Shown: piece after piece, positions 9,252-18,168 of the stretch | How positions within the stretch are numbered: the stretch's first letter is position 1 | How the letters are laid out: every line of letters begins with the position of its first letter | NCBI GenBank assembly: GCA_964372115.1 | Contig: CAYJPN010000030.1 | Coordinates: forward strand, 1 to 64,000 | Direction of reading: 5' to 3' | From: CG2-30-36-16 sp964372115 | GTDB lineage: Bacteria > Bacteroidota > Ignavibacteria > Ignavibacteriales > Ignavibacteriaceae | Length of the DNA: 64,000 bases | Notes under the pieces: generated by a model | Told to the model about the DNA's origin: nothing | Database searches by the model: none | Seen by the model: only the letters and a program-made list of their open reading frames with translations | Made by a program: the position numbers and the translations under genes

Positions 9252-10103
9252 ATGGCAAAAACAAAAGCCGGCGCTAAAAAGAAAAAAGAACCGTCAATAG
9301 ATTCTGAACAAAAAAAGGATACGGGGAAAAAATTAGACAAGAAGTTTTATCCAAAAGAACTGTCACGACTTCAAGTAGAACTTGTTAAGCTTCAGGAATG
9401 GATAAAAGCAGAAAAGTTAAAGGTTGTTGTTATTTTTGAAGGACGTGATGCCGCCGGAAAAGGGGGCGTAATAAAAAGAATAACCCAGAGGTTAAATCCA
9501 AGAATTTGCAGGGTTGTTGCTCTTGGCACGCCAACGGAAAGAGAAAAATCGCAATGGTATTTTCAGCGTTACGCTCCTCACCTTCCCGCAGAGGGAGAGA
9601 TGGTGTTATTTGATAGAAGCTGGTATAACCGCGCGGGAGTTGAGCATGTAATGGATTTTTGCACCGAAGACGAATATAAAGAATTCTTAAGATCATGTCC
9701 GGAATTTGAAAGGATGCTCGTCCGATCGGGGATTGTACTGATAAAATATTACTTCTCTGTCAGCGATGAAGAACAGGAAAAAAGATTTCAGGCAAGAATA
9801 CACGACAGAACAAAACGCTGGAAGTTAAGTCCCATGGATTTAAAATCCCGCTCCAAGTGGGTGGAATACTCGAAAGCCAAAGACGAAATGTTTGCTTATA
9901 CTGATATAAAACAGGCGCCGTGGTACGTTGTTAATGCTGATGATAAAAAGAAGGCAAGATTAAACTGTATAAGCCATTTATTATCTCTTATTAATTATAA
10001 TGATCTGACACCCGAACCAATTGAACTTCCGCCGAGGCAAAAAAACAGCGGCTACATCCGCCCGCCAATCACCGATCAAACTTTTGTACCGGAGAAATAT
10101 TAA
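9252..10103 (+). CDS. ppk2: polyphosphate kinase 2 family protein
   Basis: A 283-residue PPK2 enzyme that transfers phosphate between polyphosphate and nucleotides (usually phosphorylating NDP or NMP at the expense of polyphosphate). Residues 1-35 are a lysine-rich extension. The P-loop FEGRDAAGKGG lies at about 62-72, and the Walker B/lid segment FDRSWYNRAGVEHVM at about 119-133. One PPK2 domain is the length of the short class I-III enzymes; nucleotide preference cannot be read by eye. It converges on clpB across a shared hairpin. Polyphosphate metabolism beside a chaperone block is a plausible stress link but only by proximity. Confidence 0.92.
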   Translation: MAKTKAGAKKKKEPSIDSEQKKDTGKKLDKKFYPKELSRLQVELVKLQEWIKAEKLKVVVIFEGRDAAGKGGVIKRITQRLNPRICRVVALGTPTEREKSQWYFQRYAPHLPAEGEMVLFDRSWYNRAGVEHVMDFCTEDEYKEFLRSCPEFERMLVRSGIVLIKYYFSVSDEEQEKRFQARIHDRTKRWKLSPMDLKSRSKWVEYSKAKDEMFAYTDIKQAPWYVVNADDKKKARLNCISHLLSLINYNDLTPEPIELPPRQKNSGYIRPPITDQTFVPEKY

Positions 10104-10124
10104 TTCGCTTTTAAATAAAATTAT

Positions 10125-10153
10125 AGTAGAGACGATTGCGAAACGTCTCTACT
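10125..10153. terminator. bidirectional terminator between ppk2 and clpB
   Basis: Perfect 10-bp stem AGTAGAGACG / CGTCTCTACT with a 9-base loop, placed between two convergent genes (stops at 10103 and 10176). T-runs are weak, so termination may be inefficient. The stem sequence resembles a widespread intergenic repeat. Confidence 0.6.
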
Positions 10154-10175
10154 GAATTTAATAATTGCGGTTATT

Positions 10176-12794
10176 TTATTTTTTCTTAAAACTAAGATGA
10201 CCGGTTTCACCGACAATAACATTTATTGTGTCACCATTCTCAAATGTGCCGGCAAGTAATTCTTGCGATAGGGGATTAACAAGGTATTTTTGAATTGTTC
10301 TTTTTAACGGTCGAGCACCGTACGTAACATCATAACCAATTTGAACAAGCCAGTCTTTTACTTCATCCGTCACAATTAATTTTATCTCTCTCTGTGAAAG
10401 CATTTTCTGCACATTGATTAGTTGTATTTCTACAATGCTGCGCAGCTCTTTTTTTGTTAGTGGTTTAAAAAGCACAACCTCATCTATCCTATTTAAAAAT
10501 TCCGGGCGAATTGTTTTACGCAGCAGATCAATCAAAGTATTGCGCATCTCGCTCACTACTTTATCAATATCTTCATCTCCAATGGATTGGAGTCGTTCTT
10601 GTATAAGGTGTGAACCGAGATTCGACGTCATTATTATTATTGTGTTTTTAAAGTTAACTGTTCTGCCCTGGTTATCGGTTAAACGTCCGTCATCAAGCAC
10701 CTGAAGCAAAACATTAAACACATCGGGGTGAGCTTTTTCAATCTCATCAAGAAGCACAACCGAATAAGGGCGGCGGCGGACCGCTTCAGTTAACTGACCG
10801 CCTTCCTCATAACCAATGTAACCGGGAGGTGCGCCAATTAACCGTGATACGGAAAACTTTTCCATATACTCCGACATATCAATCCGAATCATTGCGTGTT
10901 CATCGTTAAAAAGAAATCCGGCGAGTGCGCGCGCAAGCTCGGTTTTACCAACACCGGTTGTGCCAAGAAAAATAAACGAACCCACCGGGCGGTTCGGATC
11001 TTGAAGGCCTGTGCGGGAACGTCGAATTGCATCGGCTACCGCACCCACTGCATAATCCTGTCCGACTACTCTCCTATGCAATTCTTCCTCTAAGCGAAGC
11101 AATTTACTTCTATCGCTTTCTAGCATCTTATTAACGGGTATGCCCGTCCACTTTGCAACCACCTCCGCAATATCTTCAGCATCCACTTCCTCTTTTAACA
11201 TTCTACCGTCTTTTTGAATGTCTGCCAGTTTGGAGGTTTCTTCTTTCAATTTTTTTTCAAGTTCATTTGCTTTTCCGTAACGTAGTTCGGCTACTTTACC
11301 CAAATCGCCTTCACGTTCATATTTTTCTGCAAGGGTTTTTGTGTTTTCAATTTCGCTTTTTATACTTCTTATTATACTAATTTTTTCTTTTTCAAGATTC
11401 CAGTGCAGCCTTAATTTATCCCGATCTTCAATTAATGCACTTAATTCCTCTTTAAGTTCCTCAATTCTTTTTACCGAAGCTTCGTCCTTCTCCCGCTTCA
11501 ATGCTTCACGTTCGATTTCAAGTTGTTTTATTTTTCGTTCAACATTATCAAGTTCTTCCGGCAATGAATTAATTTCAATGCGCAGCTTGGAAGCAGCTTC
11601 ATCAATTAAATCAATAGCCTTGTCTGGTAAAAATCTATCCGTAATGTATCGATGCGAAAGCTGAACCGCAGCGACGATAGCGCCATCAGTAATACGCACT
11701 CCATGGTGAACTTCGTAACGTTCGCTCAAACCGCGAAGAATTGAAATAGCGTCTTCTTCAGAAGGTTCTGTAACAAGAACCGGTTGGAACCTACGCTCAA
11801 GGGCTGCATCTTTTTCAATATATTTTTTATACTCATTCAATGTTGTCGCCCCTATTGCGTGCAGCTCGCCGCGTGCAAGTGCAGGTTTTAAAATGTTCGC
11901 GGCATCCATCGAACCGGAAACAGCGCCCGCACCGACAAGAGTATGAAGTTCATCAATAAAAAGAATAATTTCTCCGTGAGATGCCTGTACTTCCTTTAGT
12001 ACTGCTTTCATCCTTTCTTCAAACTGTCCGCGAAATTGTGTACCTGCAACTAATGTCGCCATATCAAGGGCAACAATTCTTTTTGATTTTAAATTATCAG
12101 GAACGTCTCCTGCGACAATTCGATGCGCTATGCCTTCGGCAATTGCTGTTTTTCCAACCCCCGGCTCGCCAATTAAAACAGGATTGTTTTTTGTCCGCCT
12201 CGAAAGAACCTGAAGCACCCGGCGAATTTCTTCATCTCTACCAATAACAGGATCAAGTTTGCCGGCACGCGCAAGATCATTCAAATCTTTTCCGTACTTT
12301 TCAAGCGATTGATAAGTGTCCTCAGGTGTTTGCGTTGTTACCCGCTGCTGCCCGCGTACATCTTTTAAGGCTGATAAAATTTCGTTGTACGAAATTCCGT
12401 TATCGCGGAGCAATTGTCCGGCTTTACCTTTATCATTGGAAAGTGCGAGAAGTATATGTTCTGTAGAAACAAACTCATCTTTTAAATTGCGCGCTTCTTC
12501 CGCGGCTGTATCAAATAGTTTTGCGGTTTGTACAGACATTTGTTGGTCGCCGACCCCAGAACCGCTTACCTTAGGAAGGGCTTCCAGAAGTTCGTTTACC
12601 TTTACTTTTACCTTTGTAACATTGCCGCCTGTTTTATTCATAACCGTTTCGGCAATGTTACCTTTTTCCTGAATTAGAGCCGCGAGTATGTGCTCGGGCT
12701 CCAATATCTGGTTTGTATAATTCTGGGCAATCTCAAGAGCCGTTTGTACAACTTCTTGAGCTTTTACCGTCATCCTGCTAAAATTAAAAGCCAT
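10176..12794 (-). CDS. clpB: ClpB disaggregase (AAA+ chaperone)
   Basis: ClpB hexamers thread aggregated proteins through a central pore using ATP, working with DnaK/DnaJ. The domains are all present: N-terminal Clp repeat (about 1-150), AAA-1 with Walker A GEPGVGKT (about 209-216), the coiled-coil M domain (about 405-525) that separates ClpB from ClpA, AAA-2 with GTTGVGKT (Thr where most have Pro) and the C-terminal D2-small domain. The start chosen is the ATG at 12794 (MAFNFSRM), matching the family; an ATG at 12806 adds four residues. It follows htpG by 45 bases and belongs to a heat-shock block. Confidence 0.96.
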   Translation of the reverse strand: MAFNFSRMTVKAQEVVQTALEIAQNYTNQILEPEHILAALIQEKGNIAETVMNKTGGNVTKVKVKVNELLEALPKVSGSGVGDQQMSVQTAKLFDTAAEEARNLKDEFVSTEHILLALSNDKGKAGQLLRDNGISYNEILSALKDVRGQQRVTTQTPEDTYQSLEKYGKDLNDLARAGKLDPVIGRDEEIRRVLQVLSRRTKNNPVLIGEPGVGKTAIAEGIAHRIVAGDVPDNLKSKRIVALDMATLVAGTQFRGQFEERMKAVLKEVQASHGEIILFIDELHTLVGAGAVSGSMDAANILKPALARGELHAIGATTLNEYKKYIEKDAALERRFQPVLVTEPSEEDAISILRGLSERYEVHHGVRITDGAIVAAVQLSHRYITDRFLPDKAIDLIDEAASKLRIEINSLPEELDNVERKIKQLEIEREALKREKDEASVKRIEELKEELSALIEDRDKLRLHWNLEKEKISIIRSIKSEIENTKTLAEKYEREGDLGKVAELRYGKANELEKKLKEETSKLADIQKDGRMLKEEVDAEDIAEVVAKWTGIPVNKMLESDRSKLLRLEEELHRRVVGQDYAVGAVADAIRRSRTGLQDPNRPVGSFIFLGTTGVGKTELARALAGFLFNDEHAMIRIDMSEYMEKFSVSRLIGAPPGYIGYEEGGQLTEAVRRRPYSVVLLDEIEKAHPDVFNVLLQVLDDGRLTDNQGRTVNFKNTIIIMTSNLGSHLIQERLQSIGDEDIDKVVSEMRNTLIDLLRKTIRPEFLNRIDEVVLFKPLTKKELRSIVEIQLINVQKMLSQREIKLIVTDEVKDWLVQIGYDVTYGARPLKRTIQKYLVNPLSQELLAGTFENGDTINVIVGETGHLSFKKK

Positions 12795-12809
12795 AATAAA
12801 TCTCAATGT

Positions 12810-12837
12810 ACAATGTACAATTCAGAATGTACATTGT
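12810..12837. repeat. inverted repeat between htpG and clpB
   Basis: Arms ACAATGTACA (12810-12819) and TGTACATTGT (12828-12837) with an 8-base spacer, immediately downstream of the htpG stop and upstream of clpB. It could be an operator or mRNA hairpin between the two chaperone genes; the stem is AT-rich and has no T tail, so a terminator is unlikely. Confidence 0.45.
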
Positions 12838-12839
12838 TG

Positions 12840-14741
12840 TTAAATATTTTTTACTTGTGTGTACCAATCGCTCGATTGTTCGAGCATCTTATTTAATCTG
12901 TTTACGAGTTTATGTGGATCATCAAGATTTCCTTCGAGCAATAAAGCCGATTCAAATAATTGTTCTGTTACGTTTGTTATGTACTCATCTTTTGAGTTTT
13001 GTATAAATATTTTTAAAAGATTTCTAATCAACTTATGATTTTTATTTATCTCCAAAAGTTTTTTCTGTGCGGTCATCTCTTTATTCGTCATACGCAATAA
13101 CCGCTGCATCGATGCCGTCATTGTATCATCCGGGTTTACAAGACAAGCCGGGCTTTCATTTAATCTGTTCGAAACTTTAACATCAGTAACACGTTCGCCT
13201 AATATTTTTTTCATATCAGCAAGTAGACTATCGAAATGTTTTTCATCTTTTTTATCTAACTTTTCTACCGTGTCTTCTTCTTTTACAGTGTCTTCAAATT
13301 TTTCAATTTTACCAAGATCTACAGAGTCCACCGATTTGAATTCAAAGTCTTTGAATTTTCGAATGCTGTTAAAAACAAACTCATCTACCGGATCAAAAAG
13401 ATAAAGAACTTCAATTCCTTTTTTCTTAAATATCTCAAGATGCGGATCGAGCGCTACAGCTTCACGATTTATTCCGAAAGCGTAAAATATCTCTTTTTGC
13501 CCATCTTTTAACCTTGAAGCATATTCTTCAAGCGAAATTAGTTCTTTTGCATCTTCATTAAAAGAAGAATTAAACCTTAAAAGTTGTGTAAACTTATCCA
13601 TGTTGGTAAAATCGGAATATCCCATTTTAAATATTCTACCGTGCTCTTTCCAGAACTCGGCATATTTTTCTGGTTCATCTTTTGCTTTTTTAATGAGATA
13701 CGAAAGCACCTGGCTTGTAACACTGCTGGCTATTTTATGGAATATTACATTTTCCTGTAAAGTTTCGCGGGAAATATTTAAAGGCAAATCTTCCGAATCA
13801 ACAACACCCTTTACGAAACTTAAATATTCGGGAAGCAGGTCTTTGTTTTTATGTTGAATTAATACCCGTCTAACGTATAAGTCTAATCCATAATCTTCAC
13901 GGTTATAACCGAAAAAGTCAAAGTTTTTTTTCGGGATAAACATTAATGCGTTAAACTGTATCGGCGCATCAACGGACACATGAATTGTATCCATCGGCTC
14001 TTCATCGTATGTTAAAAATTTATAAAACTCGTTGTACTGTTCTTTTTTTATATTTGTTTTTGGTTCGCGCCACAAAGCAGAGATTGTATTAATCTTCTCA
14101 ACACCAAGATAAATGGGGAAGGAGATAAAGTTAGAGTGTTTTTTTATTACTGTTTCTAATCTGTATTTATCGGCGTAATCTTTTGCATCTTCTTTTAAAT
14201 GAATTTCTATTATAGTTCCGCGGCTGATTTTTTCATCGACAGGATTAATTTCAAAACTGCCGAGGCCATCTGATATCCATTCAAGAGCAGGGGAATCTTC
14301 AATAAATGATTTTGTTTTTATAACCACTTTATCGGCTACCATAAATACAGAATAAAACCCAACACCAAATTTGCCGATTATATTATTTGCATCTGATTTA
14401 TCTTCGCTTAATTGCTTTAAAAATTCAGCAGAGCCGGATTTAGCAATGGTTCCGATATTTTTTATTAGCTCGTCCTGGGTCATTCCAATACCGGTATCGG
14501 ATACCGTAATAAGCTTTTTCTTTTCATCAAAATCTATTTTTATTTCAAGCGGAAGATCTTTATCTGCAATCTCAGTTCCGCGGGTTGATTCAAATCTTAT
14601 TTTGTCAAGTGCATCAGAGGCGTTGGAAATTAGCTCTCTTAAAAATATCTCCCTGCTTGTATATAACGAGTGAACAAGTATATCGAGGAGCTGTTTAACT
14701 TCTGCTTTAAATTCATACTTATGTGTTTGTTTTTTGCTCAT
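12840..14741 (-). CDS. htpG: HtpG, bacterial Hsp90 chaperone
   Basis: A 633-residue dimeric ATP-dependent chaperone. The N-terminal GHKL ATPase domain shows the Hsp90 signature YTSREIFLRELISNASDA (about 27-44), the ATP-contacting DTGIGM, and the lid and GKFGVGFYS glycine motif (about 120-130). The middle domain (about 230-440) and the C-terminal dimerisation domain complete the family length. No eukaryote-type MEEVD tail, as expected. Transcribed with clpB (45 bp downstream); the DnaJ-like gene lies 22 bp upstream on the same strand, so the three are likely one operon. Confidence 0.96.
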   Translation of the reverse strand: MSKKQTHKYEFKAEVKQLLDILVHSLYTSREIFLRELISNASDALDKIRFESTRGTEIADKDLPLEIKIDFDEKKKLITVSDTGIGMTQDELIKNIGTIAKSGSAEFLKQLSEDKSDANNIIGKFGVGFYSVFMVADKVVIKTKSFIEDSPALEWISDGLGSFEINPVDEKISRGTIIEIHLKEDAKDYADKYRLETVIKKHSNFISFPIYLGVEKINTISALWREPKTNIKKEQYNEFYKFLTYDEEPMDTIHVSVDAPIQFNALMFIPKKNFDFFGYNREDYGLDLYVRRVLIQHKNKDLLPEYLSFVKGVVDSEDLPLNISRETLQENVIFHKIASSVTSQVLSYLIKKAKDEPEKYAEFWKEHGRIFKMGYSDFTNMDKFTQLLRFNSSFNEDAKELISLEEYASRLKDGQKEIFYAFGINREAVALDPHLEIFKKKGIEVLYLFDPVDEFVFNSIRKFKDFEFKSVDSVDLGKIEKFEDTVKEEDTVEKLDKKDEKHFDSLLADMKKILGERVTDVKVSNRLNESPACLVNPDDTMTASMQRLLRMTNKEMTAQKKLLEINKNHKLIRNLLKIFIQNSKDEYITNVTEQLFESALLLEGNLDDPHKLVNRLNKMLEQSSDWYTQVKNI

Positions 14742-14763
14742 AAATTTTACCTTTATTTAATGT

Positions 14764-15693
14764 TTACTTTCTTAAGTCCTTGAGCTGTTTAATTAAATTA
14801 ATTTCTTTTTGTGATAATTTTTTTGGAAAGGTAACGTTAATCTTCACTATCATATCACCGCGAACACCGTCTTTTGCTGTCATTCCCAAACCTTTTACTC
14901 TCAGCAATTTTCCAGGATCAGATTCCTTGGGGATAACTACCACAATATTTTTTCCATCAATAGTTGTAATCTGTTCTTTGCTTCCTAATAAGGCGTCGTA
15001 CAAACTGATATCGAGATTATAAAAAAGATCATCACCTTTTCGTTCAAAAAAAGGATGCTCGGCAATGTGAATTGTTAAATACAAGTCGCCGCTTTCGCCG
15101 CCTGAGTTACTTTTACCTCCCTGGCTTTTTACACGAAGTTTTGTACCTTCGATAGCGCCAGGTTGAATTTTAATTTTTAATTTTCTGCCTTCAATTTTTA
15201 TTTGCCGCTCAACACCTTTGAAAGCCTCTTCAAGTGTTATAATCATTGTTGATTCAAAATCGCGACCTTTGCGAGCAGCATTTCTTTGAGCGCCGCCCGC
15301 CTGGTGTCGCTGTCCACCTCCAAAAAATGATTCGAAGAAATCGGAAAATCCACCCATGTTGCCAAATAGATCATTTATATTCCCGTTATAATTAAATCCT
15401 CCGCCCTGCTGTCCCCGGGCATACTGCTTAAACCAATCTTCAGTATTGCCGCCACCTGTTGCTCTATAGTTGTTCCAATTAGTTCCAAGCTGATCATAAC
15501 GTTTTCGTTTTTCAGGATCGTTTAAAACTTCATGAGCTTCTGTAATTTCTTTAAATTTTTCTTCTGCTGCTTTGTTGTTTGGATTAGCGTCGGGGTGAAA
15601 TTGTTTTGCAAGTTTGCGGAAAGCTTTTTTTATATCTTCCTTTGTCGCATTTTTTTCAACACCGAGTATTTTGTAATAATCTTTAAATTCCAT
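14764..15693 (-). CDS. DnaJ-family co-chaperone without zinc finger (CbpA-like)
   Basis: A 309-residue class B J-protein. The J domain occupies residues 4-70 with the HPD motif at about 33-35 that stimulates DnaK ATPase. A Gly/Phe/Gln-rich linker (about 75-130, with repeated GG and the segment NDLFGNMGGFSDFFESFFGGG) leads to the two beta-sandwich substrate-binding domains (about 145-305). There is no CxxCxGxG zinc region, so it is not canonical DnaJ but resembles CbpA. It is in line with htpG and clpB. dnaK itself is not in the window. Confidence 0.9.
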   Translation of the reverse strand: MEFKDYYKILGVEKNATKEDIKKAFRKLAKQFHPDANPNNKAAEEKFKEITEAHEVLNDPEKRKRYDQLGTNWNNYRATGGGNTEDWFKQYARGQQGGGFNYNGNINDLFGNMGGFSDFFESFFGGGQRHQAGGAQRNAARKGRDFESTMIITLEEAFKGVERQIKIEGRKLKIKIQPGAIEGTKLRVKSQGGKSNSGGESGDLYLTIHIAEHPFFERKGDDLFYNLDISLYDALLGSKEQITTIDGKNIVVVIPKESDPGKLLRVKGLGMTAKDGVRGDMIVKINVTFPKKLSQKEINLIKQLKDLRK

Positions 15694-15996
15694 TTGCGAA
15701 ATATATTTTATTTAAATTCAAAAAGTCATTCGCGGCAAACGAGAATCTAATCAATTATTACACAATTTATAGATTTCAGTTTCTAAAGAATGACGTTGTT
15801 CTTTCTATTTCTATTAACTCACTTCAAAAAAGTTAAAAGAAGGGGCTGTCTCAAAAATCATTTTCCCCCAGCATTGAGCTTGTCGAAATGCTATTTTTGA
15901 ATCAAATTGAAAACATCAACGCTTCAATAAACACAGTGCAGTGCAATCTCAGTTAGCATATAAATTTACTTTTAAGACAGCCCCTTTTTTAGAATA
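15694..15996. other. intergenic region holding a MITE-like element
   Basis: 303-bp gap between hsp20 and the DnaJ-like gene. Nearly half is the inverted-repeat element at 15840-15986; the rest is AT-rich DNA in which I see no gene. Confidence 0.6.
15840..15986. mobile_element. MITE-like element with 17-bp terminal inverted repeats
   Basis: Left terminus AAGGGGCTGTCTCAAAA (15840-15856) is matched by the reverse complement of 15970-15986, AAGGGGCTGTCTTAAAA, 16 of 17 identical. The 147-bp interior encodes nothing and holds a second hairpin, AGCATT...AATGCT at 15870-15892, around the segment GAGCTTGTCGA. GGGGCTGTCT-type ends are seen on several insertion sequence families, so this is probably a non-autonomous derivative. 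No clear target-site duplication is visible. Confidence 0.6.
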
Positions 15997-16455
15997 TCAT
16001 TTTATTTTTATTTCAAGTTGCTTCGGTTTTGCTTCCTCTGATTTCGGAATATTAACGATCAATTGTCCATCTTTAAATTCTGCATCTATTTTCTCTTCAA
16101 CAATTTTTTTAGGTAAAGCAAAAGAACGATAATATTTTCCGAATGTTCTTTCAATCCGATGATACTTGCTATTTTTATTTTCGCTTTCCTGTTTTCTTTC
16201 ACCGCTAATTGAAAGCTGCCCATCGCTAAATGATATTTTTACATCCTCTTTTTTTATACCCGGTAAATCTACTTTTAACTTGTAACTTTCTTCATCCTCA
16301 TAAATATCTGTAAGCGGCGACCATTCTGCTATGCCGTACTCATCTTCATCGGTTTTTGACAAACCAAAACGATTTCCGAATAAGTTAAACATCCTGCTGA
16401 ATTCCTTTTCGATGTTTAATAACTCTTTTTCGGGATTCCATCTTATCAGTGCCAT
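15997..16455 (-). CDS. Hsp20 family small heat-shock protein
   Basis: A 152-residue small heat-shock protein that holds unfolding proteins in a refoldable state for ClpB/DnaK. An alpha-crystallin domain spans about 40-140, including the hallmark VDLPGIKKEDVKISF and, near its end, DGQLIVNIPK, with a C-terminal LEIKIK. The start at 16455 (MALIRWNPEKE) is fixed by a near-perfect Shine-Dalgarno, GGAGGTC, just upstream; the open frame extends 79 codons further but that part looks non-coding. First gene of the minus-strand heat-shock block, separated from the DnaJ-like gene by the MITE-like insertion. Confidence 0.94.
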   Translation of the reverse strand: MALIRWNPEKELLNIEKEFSRMFNLFGNRFGLSKTDEDEYGIAEWSPLTDIYEDEESYKLKVDLPGIKKEDVKISFSDGQLSISGERKQESENKNSKYHRIERTFGKYYRSFALPKKIVEEKIDAEFKDGQLIVNIPKSEEAKPKQLEIKIK

Positions 16456-16769
16456 TTTGACCTCCAAAAAAATAAAACATGATTTATAATTTTTGTCAAT
16501 TATAAAGATACAATCTTTGTGCCACTGGCAAAGAACTTCGTAACTATATATATTATAATAAGTTACGGGCGCTGCCCTTGTTAACCAAAAATCGCTGCGA
16601 CTCAGATTCTGCCAATATGACGTGTAATACTCTTCTGCTGGCAGTAATTGCGTCAGAATATTATACACAGAAAAACAGTATCCGAATAGCATGAATTGCT
16701 ATTATTATTTGAATTGTCAATGACCAATAAATCATTTATTTTTGCAAACTTATAAATAAAGATTATTAA
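16456..16769. promoter_or_regulatory. divergent promoter region between hsp20 and mnmE
   Basis: 314-bp divergent intergenic region. Reading the minus strand toward hsp20 there is CTTTG (16533-16529), TGCCAGTGGCA palindrome (16530-16520) and TATCTTTA (16510-16503), arranged like a -33/-7 promoter with an operator-like palindrome in its spacer. Reading the plus strand toward mnmE there is TTG at 16714-16716 and TATTTTTG at 16737-16744. No CIRCE element (TTAGCACTC-N9-GAGTGCTAA) is present. Confidence 0.4.
16714..16744 (+). promoter_or_regulatory. candidate mnmE promoter (Bacteroidota type)
   Basis: TTG at 16714 and TATTTTTG at 16737-16744 fit the Bacteroidota -33/-7 pattern (TTG ... TAnnTTTG), with 23 bases between the first bases of the two motifs. 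The same arrangement precedes rpmH. The mnmE ATG is 26 bases downstream. Confidence 0.4.
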
Positions 16770-18131
16770 ATGAACCGTGTTTTTACTGAAGACACAATTT
16801 CGGCCCTTGCTACTCCTGCCGGAGTCGGGGCTATTTCTGTTATAAGAGTGTCCGGTCCGGCTTCCTTTGTTGCTGTTGATAAAATATTTTTAGGAAAAAT
16901 TAAACTTTCACAAGCTTCGTCGCATACCATTCATTATGGTAATATTATTGATGAGTCTTTACAAGCAATTGATGATGTGCTTATTTCTGTCTTTCGTAAT
17001 CCAAATTCGTATACAGGCGAGGACAGCGTTGAAATAAGCACGCATGGCAATCCGATTATTGTAAAACGAATTATAGAGCTGCTAACGAACAACGATGTTA
17101 GAGTGGCAGAACCAGGGGAATTCACAAAAAGAGCATTCTTGAATGGAAGAATTGATTTAACTCAAGCCGAAGCAGTTGTTGATATAATTAGTTCCCGCAC
17201 CGAGGCATCCCTTCGGGGAGCAAGAAACCAATTAGACGGATTATTATCAAAAAAAATAACTTTTTTGCGCCAACAACTAATTGACACTTCGTCATTTGTA
17301 GAGCTGGAATTAGATTTTGCGGAAGAAGATATTGAGTTTATCGATAACTCTGAACTCATTAAAAGAATAAAGAATATAACATTAGAAATTGACAAACTTC
17401 TTGCTACTTATTCATTCGGGCGTGTGTTACGTGATGGCGTGAATGTGGTTCTGGTAGGGCAGCCAAATGTTGGAAAATCATCGTTGCTTAATTACATCTT
17501 AAAAGAGTCTCGTGCTATCGTCAGTCATATTCCTGGAACAACACGGGATGTTATTCGAGAAGAGGTTTCGATTGACGGCATATTGTTTCGGCTTTTCGAT
17601 ACTGCGGGTATTAGGCCATCACAGAATGAAATTGAAGAAGAAGGAATAATCAGAAGCCGGGAGGCAGTTAAGAATGCGGATTTAGTTCTATTTATAAATG
17701 ATGTGGAGCAGGGGTTTTCTCTTAATTTGTTTAGTGAGCTAAACACTTTAACATCTTCAAAGCACATTATTAAAGTGATGAATAAAATAGATCTTGTTGA
17801 AAAAAATACTCTTGATGCTGATGTTTTTCTTTCTGCCAAAACAGGCTTTGGAACAGAAAAATTATTTTCAATAATGAAGGAAGCCGCTCTCGGCAGGAAT
17901 AACTATTCGGAACAATCGGCCATAATATCAAATGTTCGACACTATAACTGCTTGAGTAGAGCAAAAGATAGCCTTAATTCTGCTTTGAAAACCTCTGAAA
18001 ATAATTTGTCGGGTGAATATATCTCTGTCGATCTCCGAACCGCGGCAGTTTCTCTCAGTGAAATTATCGGGGAGGTTACATCCGATGATATTCTTAATAA
18101 TATTTTTTCGAAATTTTGTATCGGGAAATAG
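16770..18131 (+). CDS. mnmE: tRNA modification GTPase MnmE
   Basis: MnmE with MnmG installs the carboxymethylaminomethyl group at uridine 34 of tRNAs. The 453-residue protein has the N-terminal tetrahydrofolate-binding domain (EDTISALATPAGVGAISVIRVSG), a helical domain, and an inserted G domain from about residue 215 with P-loop GQPNVGKSS, switch motif DTAGIR and NKID. The obligatory C-terminal catalytic cysteine motif CIGK ends the protein. mnmG follows in the same direction, separated only by the two parS-like sites. Confidence 0.97.
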   Translation: MNRVFTEDTISALATPAGVGAISVIRVSGPASFVAVDKIFLGKIKLSQASSHTIHYGNIIDESLQAIDDVLISVFRNPNSYTGEDSVEISTHGNPIIVKRIIELLTNNDVRVAEPGEFTKRAFLNGRIDLTQAEAVVDIISSRTEASLRGARNQLDGLLSKKITFLRQQLIDTSSFVELELDFAEEDIEFIDNSELIKRIKNITLEIDKLLATYSFGRVLRDGVNVVLVGQPNVGKSSLLNYILKESRAIVSHIPGTTRDVIREEVSIDGILFRLFDTAGIRPSQNEIEEEGIIRSREAVKNADLVLFINDVEQGFSLNLFSELNTLTSSKHIIKVMNKIDLVEKNTLDADVFLSAKTGFGTEKLFSIMKEAALGRNNYSEQSAIISNVRHYNCLSRAKDSLNSALKTSENNLSGEYISVDLRTAAVSLSEIIGEVTSDDILNNIFSKFCIGK

Positions 18132-18132
18132 T

Positions 18133-18148
18133 TGTTTCACGTGAAACT
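18133..18148. promoter_or_regulatory. parS: parS-like ParB binding site 1
   Basis: TGTTTCACGTGAAACT matches the conserved bacterial parS palindrome TGTTTCACGTGAAACA at 15 of 16 positions. It lies two bases past the mnmE stop codon. Confidence 0.75.
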
Positions 18149-18168
18149 TGTAAAATATTTTTTAATTT

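Noticed and set aside
16456..16692. N-terminal extension of the hsp20 reading frame by 79 codons
   Set aside because: GGAGGTC directly precedes the ATG at 16455, and the family starts there; the upstream part resembles no known sequence.
16456..16769. CIRCE heat-shock operator
   Set aside because: No TTAGCACTC/GAGTGCTAA pair found upstream of hsp20.
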